Notes: generated by a model from the sequence alone, not told the origin. A stretch of 64,000 bases of DNA from Allolobophora icterica (GCA_963556255.1 OY744616.1:8290270-8354269); one strand, 5' to 3'; shown: positions 19,870-33,254, numbered from the stretch's first letter. Program-made: numbers and translations.

Positions 19870-20400
19870 AATAATTAATACAGTACAATACAACCAGGGC
19901 TGTAGTCGAGGGTATACGCGGGTATACAGCGTATACTTACCTTTAGAGAAATTTGAGAGCGTATACTCAGGGCTGTAGACGAGGGTATACGCGGGTATAC
20001 ATTGTGTGCTTACCTCTCTAGAGACCGTATACCCACTGAGCAATAAAATTTTGAGAAAAAAAATAGAGGTTTTGAAAGGTTTTGAGGGCGATTGACTAAA
20101 AAAAGGTCTACTTTTTCAGAAATCGTAAAAAGTGAAGAAATTTTAGAATTCCTAAAAGGTTATAAATTTTTCTTAGACGAATTACTAAAAAAGGTCATAA
20201 CATTTTTTTTAGGGTGACACCAGCCCTGGTGACGCCGCTGCTCACCGGTAGCGTGTACTCACCTCAAATTTTACCACTACAGCCCTGAATACAACTGCAT
20301 TTGATGTTGCCTTCCTTTAGAAGTTGAGTGAAGGACTTCCTCAAGGTCCCTACACAGTAACTGCCTCGATTGATCATCTATATCCCCTACAAGTCAGCTT
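19870..20400 (-). mobile_element. S1 SINE split by a hAT-like element
   Basis: S1 text 'caatacaac' stops at 19894 and resumes at 20288 as 'aatacaactgcatttgatg', continuing to 'ttcctcaaggtccctacaca'. The interruption is the element at 19895-20287. Confidence 0.65.
19895..20287. mobile_element. hAT-like non-autonomous element (393 bp)
   Basis: Ends CAGGGCTGTAGT and ACTACAGCCCTG; perfect 8-bp duplication AATACAAC at 19887-19894 and 20288-20295. The 5' end of the element is itself duplicated ('gagggtatacgcgggtatac' occurs twice, about 72 bp apart). Confidence 0.82.
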
Positions 20401-21068
20401 CTACTTGTGCATTAATATGTTTAAGTGATTTCGATACCAGGAAATTTCTCACTCTTCTACTATAATTTATATTAATTAAGCTTTACTTCACTTTAGCACT
20501 TTTTACTGTGTCTTAAACAGTGAGTCAATTAATAACTTGATGAGGTAAGGAGTTCAAAGCAGATGGTCCAGTCACAACACTTATAGAAACTGTTCTTACA
20601 TTTGTATCAACAAATTCTTGAGGATAATTCACAGAGGTTCTAACATAATTACAAAACGTTGGTGGCTCAATATTACTCTAAAAACAGTATTCAACAGAAT
20701 TAATTTATGCAGAACCCTTTCGGGTCTGTTTTTGCGTCACGGCCTTCTAAGTCGATAATAATTTTTTGAATTCGTGAAGGGGTTTCGTGGGAACGGTCGA
20801 ATATTGTCTATAATTTTACAGCAGATAAAAGAAAATTGGCTGACATTAGGCGAAACCAAACGTGTTTTGACATCACCCATAACTATGTCTATGAGCCATA
20901 TTAGGCTTCTAATACACGCTATTTTTCAACGTCATGCTCTACTGCACCTGTAGTGACCAGCAGTGCATTGCATAAAAATTCTACAGGTGGGTCTTAAGTC
21001 GACGATAGGAATGGGATACAAAGGTAGGGATACTGATCAATAATAATACTAATGCCACTATCTAATGA
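20401..21068. other. Intergenic; nothing recognised
   Basis: AT-rich sequence, no gene or classified repeat. Confidence 0.4.
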
Positions 21069-21510
21069 CCAGGCATCAATCGATGGCACTAAGCAGTGGT
21101 GAGTGGATTGCTCCAGGTCCTTACACAATTACCGTCTCACTGGAGGAGGCTCGATATCGTACATACTCATACATACATACACACACATAGACAGATACAC
21201 ACATGCATCCATACATACCTACATACATACATATATGGATGGTTTACACAGATACACACATTCATACGTACATACATACATACATACATATGTGGATAGT
21301 TTACATACATACATACATTCATACATACATAAATGGATAGTTTACGTACATACATACATACATACATACATACATACATACATACATACATACATACATA
21401 CATACATACATACATGCATACATGCATACATACATACATACATACATACATACATACATACATACATACATACATACATACATACATACATACATACATA
21501 CATACATACA

Positions 21511-21541
<31 letters not shown>

Positions 21542-21700
21542 CTCCCTACATACATACATACATACATACATACATACATACATACATACATACATACATA
21601 CATACATACATACATACATAAATGCATATGTATTTACATATATAAATGAATAAATGCATACATACCTACATCCATCCATCCATACATACATACGTACATA
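21069..21700. repeat. S1 SINE fragment (-) followed by (TACA)n
   Basis: S1 body at 21069-21155 ('caggcatcaatcgatggcac', 'ctccaggtccttacacaatt'), then about 540 bp of TACA repeats with 'tggatagttta' interruptions. His/Thr/Tyr-rich ORFs are artefacts. Confidence 0.85.
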
Positions 21701-21991
21701 TATATAGCCTACATACAAAGATCGTTGGCCGAAACATTACCGTAACAATAAGCCGGTCTTAACGTCTAGACAAAGACATATCGATTTCATCATAAATGTC
21801 CCTGAATGGAACCCAAGCCATGAAAATAATGTTAACAATGACTTCAACGCCGTGACTAATATCAATTCGGAAACGTTAGTGGAATTGGCGGATACGGCTT
21901 TGTCAACGCATCATTGGGTTAATTGAATATACATAATATCCTTTCATTTGAATGACAAAACATCAGAAAGTCTCTCTTGATCGCAGACAAA

Positions 21992-22165
21992 GCATTAATT
22001 AGAACGAAATCGATTACAAATTATCTTGTTCTCATTCTCTTTAGCCATTGCATTAATTAGAACGAAATCGATTACAAATTATCTTGTTCTCATTCTCTTT
22101 AGCCATTGCATTAATTAGAACGAAATCGATTACAAATTATCTTGTTCTCATTCTCTTTAGCCATT
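21992..22165. repeat. Three apparently identical 58-bp tandem copies
   Basis: The unit from 'gcattaattagaacgaaatc' to 'ctctttagccatt' repeats at 21992, 22050 and 22108 with no differences that I could see. Very recent duplication or an assembly effect. Confidence 0.9.
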
Positions 22166-22340
22166 GTTTTGTTCTGTCTCCTCTCTCTAGTCTCTCTGGC
22201 AACCGTACTCGGACCACCAATGGACATCGATCTCTGATATGACGCAGCGCTCGTGAATAAGCTGGTGCTCTGCGCTTAGCTTTGCAGTGATGCTTTAGAA
22301 AATCGGAGATTACGATTACGAGTACGAGTACGATTAAACA
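22165..22340 (+). mobile_element. S3 retroelement 3' end with GATTAC tail
   Basis: Contains 'ggcaaccgtactcggaccac', 'gcgctcgtgaataagctggt' and ends 'gattacgattacgagtacga'. Other plus copies at 35150 and 47120; minus copies at 160, 19505 and 26345. Confidence 0.65.
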
Positions 22341-22767
22341 AAATAAAACAATAAGTAAGTAAGCTAAGAGTAAGGGCTAGGGTTTCCATCAGCATTGCGA
22401 TAGTTAAGTATGAAAGAACTCATCGTCGTTAATTTTCGTTGCTTAAGACCTCCTTTCCTTAGAGATCGCATCCTATTATGCATAAGCCTGACACACATTC
22501 GAAGGTAAGACTTTGATCAGTCAGCAATTGCATTCACTGTCAGTTATTAATCTTCACTCGCCAGGTGGGGCTTTCTGCTCGAAATCTCAGAACGAATATT
22601 GAGTAAGAAAAAACGAGTATTGAAATCCGTTAATTAAATACTAAACAGCAAGTATCATATATTAATCATTCAAAATCTACAATGAAATGTTAAGTAAAAT
22701 CATAAAATGAATGTTCAGCAAATGACCAGAAATTTCGATCCTTGCTACGAATAGATGACAAGGTGGA

Positions 22768-23560
22768 CTACTTTACTGTAGTGTAGGCTACGTTACTGCA
22801 GGATATCTTACTGCAGTGTAGGCTACGTTACTGCAGAATATCTTACTGTAGTGTAGGCTACATTACTGCAGGATATCTTACTGTAGTGTAGGCTACGTTA
22901 CTGCAGGATATCTTACTGTAGTGTAGGCTACATTACTGCAGGATATCTTACTGTAGTGTAGGCTACGTTACTGCAGGATATCTTACTGTAGTGTAGGCTA
23001 CATTACTGCAGGATATCTTACTGTAGTGTAGACTACATTACTGTAGGATATCTTACTGTAGTGTAGGCTACATTACTGCAGCATATCTTACTGTAGTGTA
23101 GGCTACGTTACTGCAGGATATCTTACTGTAGTGTAGGCTACATTACTGCAGGATATCTTACTGTAGTGTAGGCTACGTTACTGCAGGATATCTTACTGTA
23201 GTGTAGGCTACATTACTGCAGGATATCTTACTGTAGTGTAGGCTACATTACTGCAGGATATCTTACTGTAGTGTGGGCTACATTACTGCAGGATATCTTA
23301 CTGTAGTGTAGGCTACATTACTGCAGGATATCTTACTGTAGTGTAGGCTACGTTACTGCAGGATATCTTACTGTAGTGTGGGCTACATTACTGCAGGATA
23401 TCTTACTGTATTGTAGGCTACATTACTGCAGGATATCTTACTGTAGTGTAGGCTACATTACTGCAGGATATCTTACTGTAGTGTAGGCTACGTTACTGCA
23501 GGATATCTTACTGTAGTGTAGGCTACGTTACTGCAGGATAGGCTACGTTACTCTAATGTA
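22768..23560. repeat. 35-bp minisatellite, about 22 copies
   Basis: Unit: ggatatcttactgtagtgta then ggctac[g/a]ttactgca. Units with CGTTA and CATTA partly alternate, suggesting a 70-bp higher-order period. The outermost copies are more diverged, as expected in an array homogenised from within. No coding frame. Confidence 0.93.
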
Positions 23561-23812
23561 GGCCACGTTACTGTAGGGTAGGCTGTGTTAACCCCGCAAG
23601 ATAAGATAATGTTGGATATGTAAGATAAGTTCTATGTAAAATGAAACAAAGCCAAGGCAGAGCATATAAGTGATTTTAATGTCAAATGCCATTATTATTT
23701 AATACTGTTATTTTATTTTTATTATTATTATATATCATTATTATATGTTTTTGTTGTTGTTGTTTGTTGTTGTTGTAACTTCTGCAAATATTAAACGCCA
23801 CTAATGGCCCAC

Positions 23813-23925
23813 TGTCTAATGACCAAGCATCAATCGATTGCCCTGAGCAATTGTGAGTGAAGGACTTGGGCAAGTCCTTCATTCACAATTGCTCAGCGCC
23901 ATCAACTGATGCTTAGTCGTCAGAT
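23813..23925. repeat. Head-to-head S1 hairpin
   Basis: Two S1 fragments face each other: arms 23813-23867 and 23871-23925 ('gagcaattgtgagtgaagga' against its reverse complement), with a loop of about 3-4 nt. Confidence 0.75.
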
Positions 23926-24079
23926 AGCCGCGCTCAACAACTGCAGAACTAATAATAATTGTTGATTTCTTTGGGAAAACAATTCTTCACTCATCGGTTT
24001 CATGGATGAAATCGCAAAATTTGAAGGTATCCCTGTGGGTGCCTAATTCGAGGGTTGCTGGTCAAAATCAATCAATCAG

Positions 24080-24381
24080 TCAACTAGACATTTATATAGC
24101 GCTCTCTTCAAGGCAAATATTCAGAGGCGCTCCCAGCGCCTTAAGAGCAGAGAAGAAAGAGGTGGACGAGTCCCGAAGGAGAGACCGCAATTCCAGAGGA
24201 AGCCCGTTCCAGATAGTGATAGTTCCAGATATTCACTTCGTTTTAAAAATTTACAAGTTGACAATGATTAGGGCTAGATTTGTCTCCATAGATAACCTAA
24301 TCTGTAACTGTGTCTGTGTCAACTTTTAATTCGAATAAACGAATATTGAATGAATGATTGATTGATTGATTGATTGATTGA
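24080..24381 (-). mobile_element. LINE-A 3' end, plus (GATT)n tail repeat
   Basis: 'catttatatagcgctctctt' and 'cagaggcgctcccagcgcc' mark antisense LINE-A; its minus frame gives short LINE-like peptide text. At 24340-24381 a separate AATAAACG...GAATGATTGATT tail ends in (GATT)n. Confidence 0.6.
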
Positions 24382-24844
24382 AGAAAACGTTTACAGTATA
24401 CACATAGACCACAACATTTGTGTATGTGTGTTATATTTTTGTCGTTTGTCTTTTAGAAGATATTGAGAAGATATTATTCTGGCGGTCTCACGAAGAACTG
24501 ATTTCGCAGACTGTGATAAGGCGTACAATAGAGTTGTTCATTTGAGATCAAGTTCAACTGCTATGTATTTTCTTGCAACTAGCAGTTGATTAAAGAATGT
24601 TATTGCTTGAGAATACACGGCAGTTGCTCTGGAATATAGCAACACTGTTGTCGCAGTAAAAGACCAGGAAACAACAGCAGTCAATTACATCCAACTCTAA
24701 CCGTTGACTCCTATAATATCGGAATCTAATTTCTTATCCACGCTAACGTTATGTATTAAATACTTGTTCGACTATATCTGTGTGTCTTGGAGGCTGTAAT
24801 TAGAAATTTGTCTTCGATATTATGCCAAAAATTATTATTATTAA
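24382..24844. other. Intergenic; nothing recognised
   Basis: No gene or classified repeat seen. Confidence 0.4.
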
Positions 24845-24985
24845 TTAATAACTTCTGTCGCGCCGTTGTCTAATGCACAAGGCGTCAACCGATGGCGCTC
24901 AAAAATCAAGCCGTAGTCAGGTCAATATCCAGAATATCAGTCCGCTAAGACAGAGAAGCAGCCTGTGGCGGATAAGCAACGTAGC
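24845..24985 (-). mobile_element. LINE-B 3' end (antisense)
   Basis: 'taacttctgtcgcgccgttg', 'ccgatggcgct' and 'tatccagaatatcagtccgc' match LINE-B at 44390-44583 in reverse. Confidence 0.65.
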
Positions 24986-25894
24986 ACAGCATTATGTAAC
25001 GTAATGTCAGTGGTCATTTTTTATAAGGCCTTGGTAAAGGAACATGTTTAATTACCTTCAGACCTTGATAAAATTTCTCTGGAGACTTGAGAGTTGAAAT
25101 CTGTCTATACAACGCTAACTGGTTGAGCGCTTTGTATCGGAATGTGTAGATTCAAGCCAGGCTTACTACTGTTTGTGGACTTCGTCAAGTCTTAATCCAA
25201 TTTTGTTTGATAAAACGTCATGTCTTCTCATTAGAAATTTCGGTTGTATAGATGAATACATATAGAATAAACTGAGGAATAAATTAATCAAGAAATGGTG
25301 CTTAGAAAAGCGTGCATACAATTATCAAGGACTTCCTATATGTCCCGTTTTACATACATACATCATTGTCTGTTTACCTAGCAACACATGTGTCTGCTTA
25401 CTTATGCCTACCGAACTACTTAGATTACTACCATCCTACCAACCTCCCTACCATTTTTCCTCTGTAGCTGCACACCAACCTAACTAAATATAATTAGGCC
25501 TATACTATGTAAACAAATGCATGTAAGCACGTATATATTAAAATTTCCCATAAATTACCTATTCACTTATCTACTTGCTAACAACCTACAGTACTGCTCG
25601 CACATAGACCCATATAGAAAGTTAGTCATTTGAATTTTTATCTACCAAAGTTAGCTAATTAACTCTATCTGTTTACTTCTTTATTAAAGTACTTTCATAA
25701 CTATAATTATACCTGTTATTATTAGACGTGAAGCCGCTACTGGTGCAACACGCCAGGTCGGCGCCTCAATCGAGAAAGGCACCTTTGATCTACTTAATAC
25801 CAACTTCTCTGCCTACCTAACTACCTAGTTCTTGGATTAGTAGGGCCTACCTGGTGGGTTATTCAGTAGTATTCATGTTTAAACTGTATGAGTG
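24986..25894. other. Intergenic; nothing recognised
   Basis: AT-rich, with many short CTAC/CCTA words at 25380-25470 and 25800-25850 but no defined element. Confidence 0.4.
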
Positions 25895-25898
25895 AAGA

Positions 25899-26291
<393 letters not shown>

Positions 26292-26344
26292 CCTTTATAG
26301 GCGAAGCTGACCGTTTTCAACTGAGGCCTCACAATCGTAAACTC

Positions 26345-26410
26345 AAAATTTCTAAAGCGATACCTGAAAGCTAAGTGCAGGGCACAGCTTACTCACGAGC
26401 ACTGTCATCA
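26345..26410 (-). mobile_element. S3 fragment
   Basis: 'aagctaagtgcagggcacag' and 'cttactcacgagcac' correspond to the S3 complement. Confidence 0.5.
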
Positions 26411-26760
26411 TATTTGTGCTTCGGTCTGAAAACCCTTGAAACTCCGAGACCAAGCTTCGAAGAGCGAATTAAATTATTTAGAAATTCGAAACAGAAACAA
26501 AAAAAATCGCTGCAGATTATAAAAAAATGCTGAACAACATTTATCTTTAGAATGGGTCTAAGTTTTGCCCAAAGTCGAATTTTGCGTGGCCAGGAAATCT
26601 TGTGGACCTCGTTTGCCTGTGAACAACTGAATCGTATAATTTCCACGCTGACGTGGAAGATATGCAAATGACGCACTCAGAGTAGAAAATATGCCTAATA
26701 ATAATGGGTGAGACGAGGCGGATGTACATGTTGGTGGATCAGAACAGATGAGAAATGATA

Positions 26761-26960
26761 TCACTGTATCCAAATGGATATAGCGTTCGACCTGTAACGC
26801 GCAGAGTACGTGTTCGAGCCTCACCAAAGATGGTTACTGTGTAGGGACCTTGAGCAAGTCCTTCACCTACAGTTGCTCAGCGCCATCGATGTTCTGTCGT
26901 GTGTGCAATTCTTCAAGGAGGGCAATGTCAAACATAGTTGTGTGTATTCTTTATGTACAG
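26761..26960 (+). mobile_element. S1 SINE, plus strand
   Basis: A-box-like 'ccaaatggatatagcgttcg', B box GTTCGAGCCTC, then 'tgtagggaccttgagcaagt' and 'gctcagcgccatcgatgttc'. Its 3' end points into the following GAA/GAT array. Confidence 0.75.
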
Positions 26961-26969
26961 TATGTATTA

Positions 26970-27750
<781 letters not shown>

Positions 27751-27764
27751 GACGCTAATCGACA

Positions 27765-27960
27765 AAAGCAGAAGACGAAAAAAAGAACAAGAAAAAAGAC
27801 GAAGATCAGTCCCTTAAGCTAGCATCAGTTGAGATGAGGTGCAGCAGATTCACTTTCCATAGGATCAGTGTACTTCTAACAGTAGTTACAACTTCTATCG
27901 ACCCGGTGTCCAATGCAGAAGGAAGGCCTCAGCCGATTGGATGTTGAGTGAAAACAGCCA
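27765..27960 (-). mobile_element. S2 fragment and LINE-B fragment, antisense
   Basis: 'gatcagtcccttaagctagc' at about 27805 is the antisense S2 3' end; 'acttctatcgacccggtgtc' at about 27890 is the antisense LINE-B end. Confidence 0.5.
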
Positions 27961-28199
27961 CTGCTTTCACGATGCTGGAAAATATATCGCCTTTTGTTTA
28001 CATCCTTTAAGAGTTCGCAGATGCTCCAACCTTGGGGAATAATCTTACCTAGTCATCCAAAATTTCACTTAGTTATATCGGAACTAATTTTCGAATTTCG
28101 CTTACATATCCGAACAATATCGCAGCTGCAAGTGTAGTAGCAAACGGTCGCAGTTGTATGCAGAAGTTCAATCGTTGATTGTTACAGCATCACTGCAAG

Positions 28200-28365
28200 C
28201 AGGGGCGTCTATTCCCCCTTGAGTCATTGGAGCAACGTCCCTTATCCCCCCATCTTGCCCCCCCGTTCCTCCAGCCCCCTAAAATGGTGGCACACACTGA
28301 CAGATCCCCCCCTATTTCTTGGATGGAGCATTTGCTCCAAGGTTTCTATGGTGTAGACGCCCCTG
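28200..28365. mobile_element. hAT-like non-autonomous element (166 bp)
   Basis: Ends CAGGGGCGTCTATTCC and GTAGACGCCCCTG; perfect 8-bp duplication ACTGCAAG at 28192-28199 and 28366-28373. A related but incomplete copy lies at 47670-47765. Confidence 0.85.
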
Positions 28366-28744
28366 ACTGCAAGTATGCCTTAGAGACGCTCACATCTGAT
28401 TACACACGTATTTAATTTCTCGGCGATGGCTGCTTCTCGCTGACTTACCAGGATAAGCATTAGCATTTACGCTGACAGTAGTGTGTGCAAAGTGCATCCT
28501 AGAAGTACTTTCTACCCGCGATGCTTTAGGCCCCATAAATTATCGTAATTACAGCTAAAATTACAATTACATCACTTCATGGTCGATCCCTCCTTAGTAA
28601 TCTTTTCTGCCTTCGTTCACTGTGTTTTTTTCAATCGCCGCTCCCTGGAGGTCTGAAGAGCTCCATGCACAGTCAGTGTGGACCTCAACCAACTACGTCA
28701 GAAACAAAGTGTAAGGTTTAATTTCCGCTTTCTCCTTCTGGATA

Positions 28745-29275
28745 TAGTCTAACGGTTAGCGTGCGGACTGTAAACCGGGAGCTCGGGGTTGAAATATCCA
28801 TCAGCGTAGAAATTTGTGTCGAGATTTCTGCTCCAGCTGCGCACATAGCCGACTGTGCCACAATCGGTGGGAGGATGAGACGGCGAGGGAGTGGAGTGGC
28901 CACCCGCCGTCATACGCCGAGGCTAAGAAATGAAGTCGCTAGCACTTCATACGAATGGCTCCCTATCGGGCTAGCCTAAGGGACTGCTATTCTTCTTCTT
29001 TTTTCTAGTTCTTCTTTTTCTTCGTCTTCTGCTTCTGTTGGTTATCGTCTTCTTCTCTTCTTTTTCTTCTTCTTCTTCTTCTTCTTCTTCTTATTCTTCT
29101 TCTTCTTCTTCTTCCTCCTCTTCTTCTTCTTCTTCTCCTTCTTCTTCTTCTTCTTCTTATTCTTATTCTTATTCTTCTGCTTCTGCTTCTGCTTCTTCTT
29201 CTTGGTTATCGTCTTCTTCTTCATCCTCCTCCTCCTCCTCCTCTTTTTCTTCTTAATCATCTTCTTCTTCTTCGT
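28745..29275 (+). mobile_element. S2 SINE with long (TTC)n tail
   Basis: The head 'ctaacggttagcgtgcggac' and 'ggatgagacggcgagg' body end in 'gggactgctattcttcttct', which passes directly into about 290 bp of TTC repeats with CTT, CTG and CTC interruptions (28985-29275). Confidence 0.75.
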
Positions 29276-29429
29276 AAACATTCGTAATAAATATCCGCCC
29301 GTGTCTGGCGATCTGTCTGCCAAATCAGAATTTTATTCACGCAGCTTCTAACACAGACAGGACAGAATCCCGCTTTAAAACCTACACATATCAATTATAC
29401 AGTTCCCACTTTATGCGCCATTCCCTGCG

Positions 29430-29783
29430 CCCACGCACCGGGCCCCCTCTGGAAGACGTCAATGGATCTGTAGCCTACAGCTCGAGTGGTCGGCATCCGT
29501 GAGCGATTAGGAAGCAGACGCGGTCGCAGGAACTCCATTGATTTGACGGTTTTACGCTATCGATTGTCTCGTAGATTCCTAATAAAAGGACGCGGATACA
29601 GATATCCGTCAAAGCAACGACCTGTCGCGGGAATTCCTGACAGCCAACGTGCCAAGAAATTTGCCGTTTGCAGTAAAGTTTTGCGAAAATCGACTAGATT
29701 TTGGGCTGGAAATCGCAAATCGTCTGTTGAAACTGAGGCTAAAGTTTTGCGTCAAATCCAGAGAAGAGAAATTCCATTCGTTG
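29430..29783 (+). promoter_or_regulatory. CpG-rich start region and possible 5' exon
   Basis: CpG-rich DNA with a TATA-like CCTAATAAAAGG at 29578-29589. An open frame continues to a very strong donor, TTG|GTAAGT, at 29784. The 32431 exon has an acceptor before its ATG and therefore needs an upstream untranslated exon; this is the nearest good candidate. Inference only. Confidence 0.28.
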
Positions 29784-31499
29784 GTAAGTGCGAGCATCAG
29801 TTATTATTTGAAGATGTTACGAATATCTCACAGTGTATCTAGATGCAGTTAATAATAAGTTAATTAACATTTATTCAGATATTGTTTAAACACAGGCTTA
29901 AATATATTCTTAGCCACGCGAATAAGGAATTTTATTCTAGTTAGGCCACGTGTTCCAGCAAGGTCTACATTTAGATACAGTTATGGATGTGAATAGGTTT
30001 CCGACTCTGAATAGGCTGGTGTCGGTCAGTGAATAGGCTGTTTCTCACCTCTGAATAGACTGGTTTCCGTGTCTTGGCTTTTTGCACGCTGCAGAAATTT
30101 CAATATTATGATTAAAGTTTCTCATCTGGTTTCCTGGTCATTCAAATACATCATCACTTAAAGGTTTAAATAATGGCTCTTTAGTTATTGAGTATATAAT
30201 TCGTCTCCTAACAGTCAGCTACATTGTTTCCTATAACGGACAAAAAACTTAGTGCAAGTTAGTTTTATTCAGAGCATCGCTGACACGATTTGCATTGGAT
30301 CAGAAATTGTTGCAATGTTATTCGCAGTTTTCCTGCCAAATAATTTCCTTTTTCTCCTTTTGAAATTTACAGTGAATGCTTTTGGAAAAGAAATAATTCT
30401 AAAGCGCGCAGGGGCGCCTCCAGGCTCAAAAATTGGACGCACGCGCCTCTCGTAAACAAATAATATGACCGCTTGCCCGCTTTGCTACCATCGATATAAG
30501 TAAAAAAATGAAATAGCTGAATAGTGACAAGAGTAACGAAAGATCAATTTAGATAACATCTAGTGCTTTAACAAGCGATTCCTATTCCTTGTGTGGATTC
30601 GATTTGGTGGGTTGTCGCACGTGCGTCCAGTGCGTCACGCTGCAGGCACCTATGAAAGCACGTAATTGAAACTGCGTTTATTTAGCTCGTCCACCACAAC
30701 AATATAGGCCCTATAATAAAAGAGAAATAATCAAACTAGTTAACAAGTAGTGTTCGAATGCATCCCAAGAATCTGTTGAATTTGAGGGAAAAAATGCAAA
30801 GCGTCGACACGCTTCTAAAATCATGAATATCGTATTCTCCTTTAAGCTTATGTATACCTGGCTTCTTAAAATTATTTATATCCGAAAATTGGTTATCGCC
30901 TGTGAGTAAGTTTTCACGGAAGATGACGTTCATTGAGTGTGTTAAATCTGTGCGCTGCCCTCAGGTTCCCATCAATGACCTGAAATAGAAATAATTTGTT
31001 TGCTTGGACGTGTAATGTCTCGTGCTTTGAATTTTGAAAAATAGGAATTCTCGTATATATACTTCGCGGTTGAATTGACGAGTTGCCGCTAGTTTTCTTC
31101 TGCTTCGTTTAGTTCTGCTGCAGCGCTTGGAGCAACATTGGCTTCGTTTGCGCTGAGGATGATCACGCATCATGACGCGATGTTTAATATGCTTGGCTAA
31201 TGGCCAACCGCTTGAGTTTCTTCGGTCTTGTATGTGTTATAATTGGAATTGGAATTGTAGTCAAATATTTCCCGTATGTCATTTACCTATATAGCTAATA
31301 GGCTATAGTGTGATTTAGTAGTTCGTGTAGCAATAAATCTATGGAATGTGTTCGGTTTAATTCAACTTTGAGGCATATATTTGGATTTCACTTCGCAAGG
31401 TATCAGCGACGCAAAGGTGGACCGATATTTCTATAATTTGCATACAGGCAAAGTGCGCCTTAATGTTGACAAAACCTATGGATATGCATAGATGTAAAC
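29784..31499. other. Mostly unclassified sequence
   Basis: Contains four GAATAGGCTG-like repeats at 29990-30065 and, at 30410, a CAGGGGCGCCTCCAGG word resembling a hAT end without a partner. No gene recognised. Confidence 0.4.
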
Positions 31500-31675
31500 A
31501 TGAGTGTGCTAATGTATGTACGTATGTATGTATGTACGGATGCTTGTATGTATGTGTATCTATAATTCTAGATGTATGTACATATCCGTCTACGTATGTG
31601 TATGTGTGTACGTACGTACGTACGTATGTATGTATGTATGTATGTACGTATGTATGTATGTACGTATGTATGTAT
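31500..31675. repeat. (GTAT)/(GTAC) microsatellite
   Basis: Imperfect tetranucleotide array immediately before a LINE fragment. Confidence 0.85.
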
Positions 31676-31679
31676 AGCC

Positions 31680-32233
31680 TGTTCCCTTGTCTCCTCTCAC
31701 CTTGATTATGCTAATTCGGTTTTTGTGGGTCTCTCAAACCTTGAACTGAAAAGGCTGCAATACATAAAAAATTCCTCAGCTCGTGTAGTGCGGCGTGTCC
31801 CATTACTAACAAGCTCCTCAGCTCGCTGCATTGGCTTTCTGTTGAATTCAGAATAAAATTTAAATTGACCTGTTTGACCTACAGAGCCCTCAGCACCAGC
31901 ACACCTCCATACCTGCAATCACTACTAGCACTTTACATCCTCCTCGTTGCCTGCGATCATGAAGTACGGGTCTTTTAGCTGAGCCACAATACAGAACAGT
32001 TATGGGCTCGCGTGAATTCCATGCCTCTACCCCCAGGGAATGTAATCGACTGCCACTCTCTCTTCGGTGCTCAAATTCACTTCCTTTCTTCAAGAAGTGG
32101 CTCAAAACTCACTATTTCTCATTGGCTTTCAAACAATTGTATATCTAACTGCAACTTCTCCTGGCGACTGACTATTCGCGTCTCAGATTCACATTTCGGT
32201 GTGAACGTGCACCCGTTACAAATGTAATAAATA

Positions 32234-32295
<62 letters not shown>

Positions 32296-32360
32296 TAATA
32301 ATAATAATAATAATAACAATAATAATTAATAATAATAACAATAATAATTAATAATAATTA
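31680..32360 (+). mobile_element. CR1/L2-like LINE C-terminal region with (AAT)n tail
   Basis: Translated in shifting frames it gives DYANSVFVGLSNLELKRLQY, IKNSSARVV, LHWLSVEFRIKFKL and TYRALSTSTPPYLQSLL, the typical end of a CR1/L2 reverse transcriptase. Frameshifts and stops show it is dead. The 3' end runs into (AAT)n at 32229-32360. Confidence 0.75.
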
Positions 32361-32430
32361 TTTGTATGTATGTGTTTAAGTATGTATATATGACTACTTT
32401 AATCTGGTAAATTCTATTTTCTGTATGCAG

Positions 32431-32514
32431 GTGGAAATTCTAGAGCGATGAAGTCCCGCCTGAGTATGGCTGCTGCCTTTTTCCTCCTTTGTCTCACCGT
32501 AGCAGTTTGCGAAG
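32431..32514 (+). CDS. Candidate signal-peptide exon of a secreted protein
   Basis: Acceptor 'ttttctgtatgcag' precedes 17 nt of untranslated sequence and ATG at 32448. The exon encodes MKSRLSMAAAFFLLCLTVAV then CE, a textbook signal peptide, and ends GAAG|GTATGT in phase 1. A phase-1 intron just after the signal peptide is common in secreted peptides. It could join 41712-41780, continuing G-LTSADTEHVEDVL; the intron would be 9.2 kb and carry many repeats. Confidence 0.5.
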
Positions 32515-32564
32515 GTATGTATTTGCCCTTAGCAATTTTAAATCTCTCGTAACAACGGGTATCA

Positions 32565-32730
32565 TACACTACAATAGAAGTGTATTTGACAATGCCTTCC
32601 TTCCAAAGCTCAACAGTGCACACACGACCATCGATGGTGTTGAGCAACTGTGAGTGAAGGACTTGCTCGAGATCCGTAAACAGTAACTGCTTGAGTGCAT
32701 AGCAGCACCTGGTACTAGTTTTGCTCACCA
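32565..32730 (-). mobile_element. S1 SINE, minus strand
   Basis: 'gtatttgacaatgccttcct', 'gagcaactgtgagtgaagga' and 'cttgctcgagatccgtaaac' match S1 in reverse. Confidence 0.65.
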
Positions 32731-33254
32731 GTTGTAGGTAGCGAAGACTCTTCACGCTCTTCCCTCACCAAATCCGAGATATTTCGGTCACAGACGGCCG
32801 ACTAGTAATGACTATTCTGCGCTATTCAGCAATAAGTACAGTGCTAAGCATTTCTTCAGATTGTTCGACGCGGCTCAGAGACCCTAAAAACCAATCAACA
32901 ATCTTAGTCTTGATTTGCTTCCTAGCGTAAATTAATACAGCACAATCGCCTCTGAGCCTACAGCTGGAGGTCTTACTGGTTGTGTTAGCTACACCTAGTG
33001 GGCACCACTAGCGTCCGGTGTTACCACACATTCAGCGTCTTTGTGAGGTTAGTAAAAAGCATTATTTGAACAGTCTTCCTGCAACTATTCAGGTGGTTAA
33101 AAGCCTTTGTGTTTTTGTAAAACGGTTTAAAATGTATTTACTATATAACCATTGCATTTGCACTTGTGAAGTTGACTGTGCAAAGCATCCTAAAAGTAGC
33201 TTGATACTGACAATGTTAAATAAATTGCCGTACTTACAATTACAATTACAATTG

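Noticed and set aside
16170..21700. His/Thr/Tyr and Met/Tyr/Val/Cys repeat proteins
   Set aside because: They are translations of TACA/GTAT microsatellites on both strands.
22768..23560. CRISPR-like regularity of the 35-bp array
   Set aside because: There are no unique spacers; the whole unit repeats, and the DNA is eukaryotic. It is a minisatellite.
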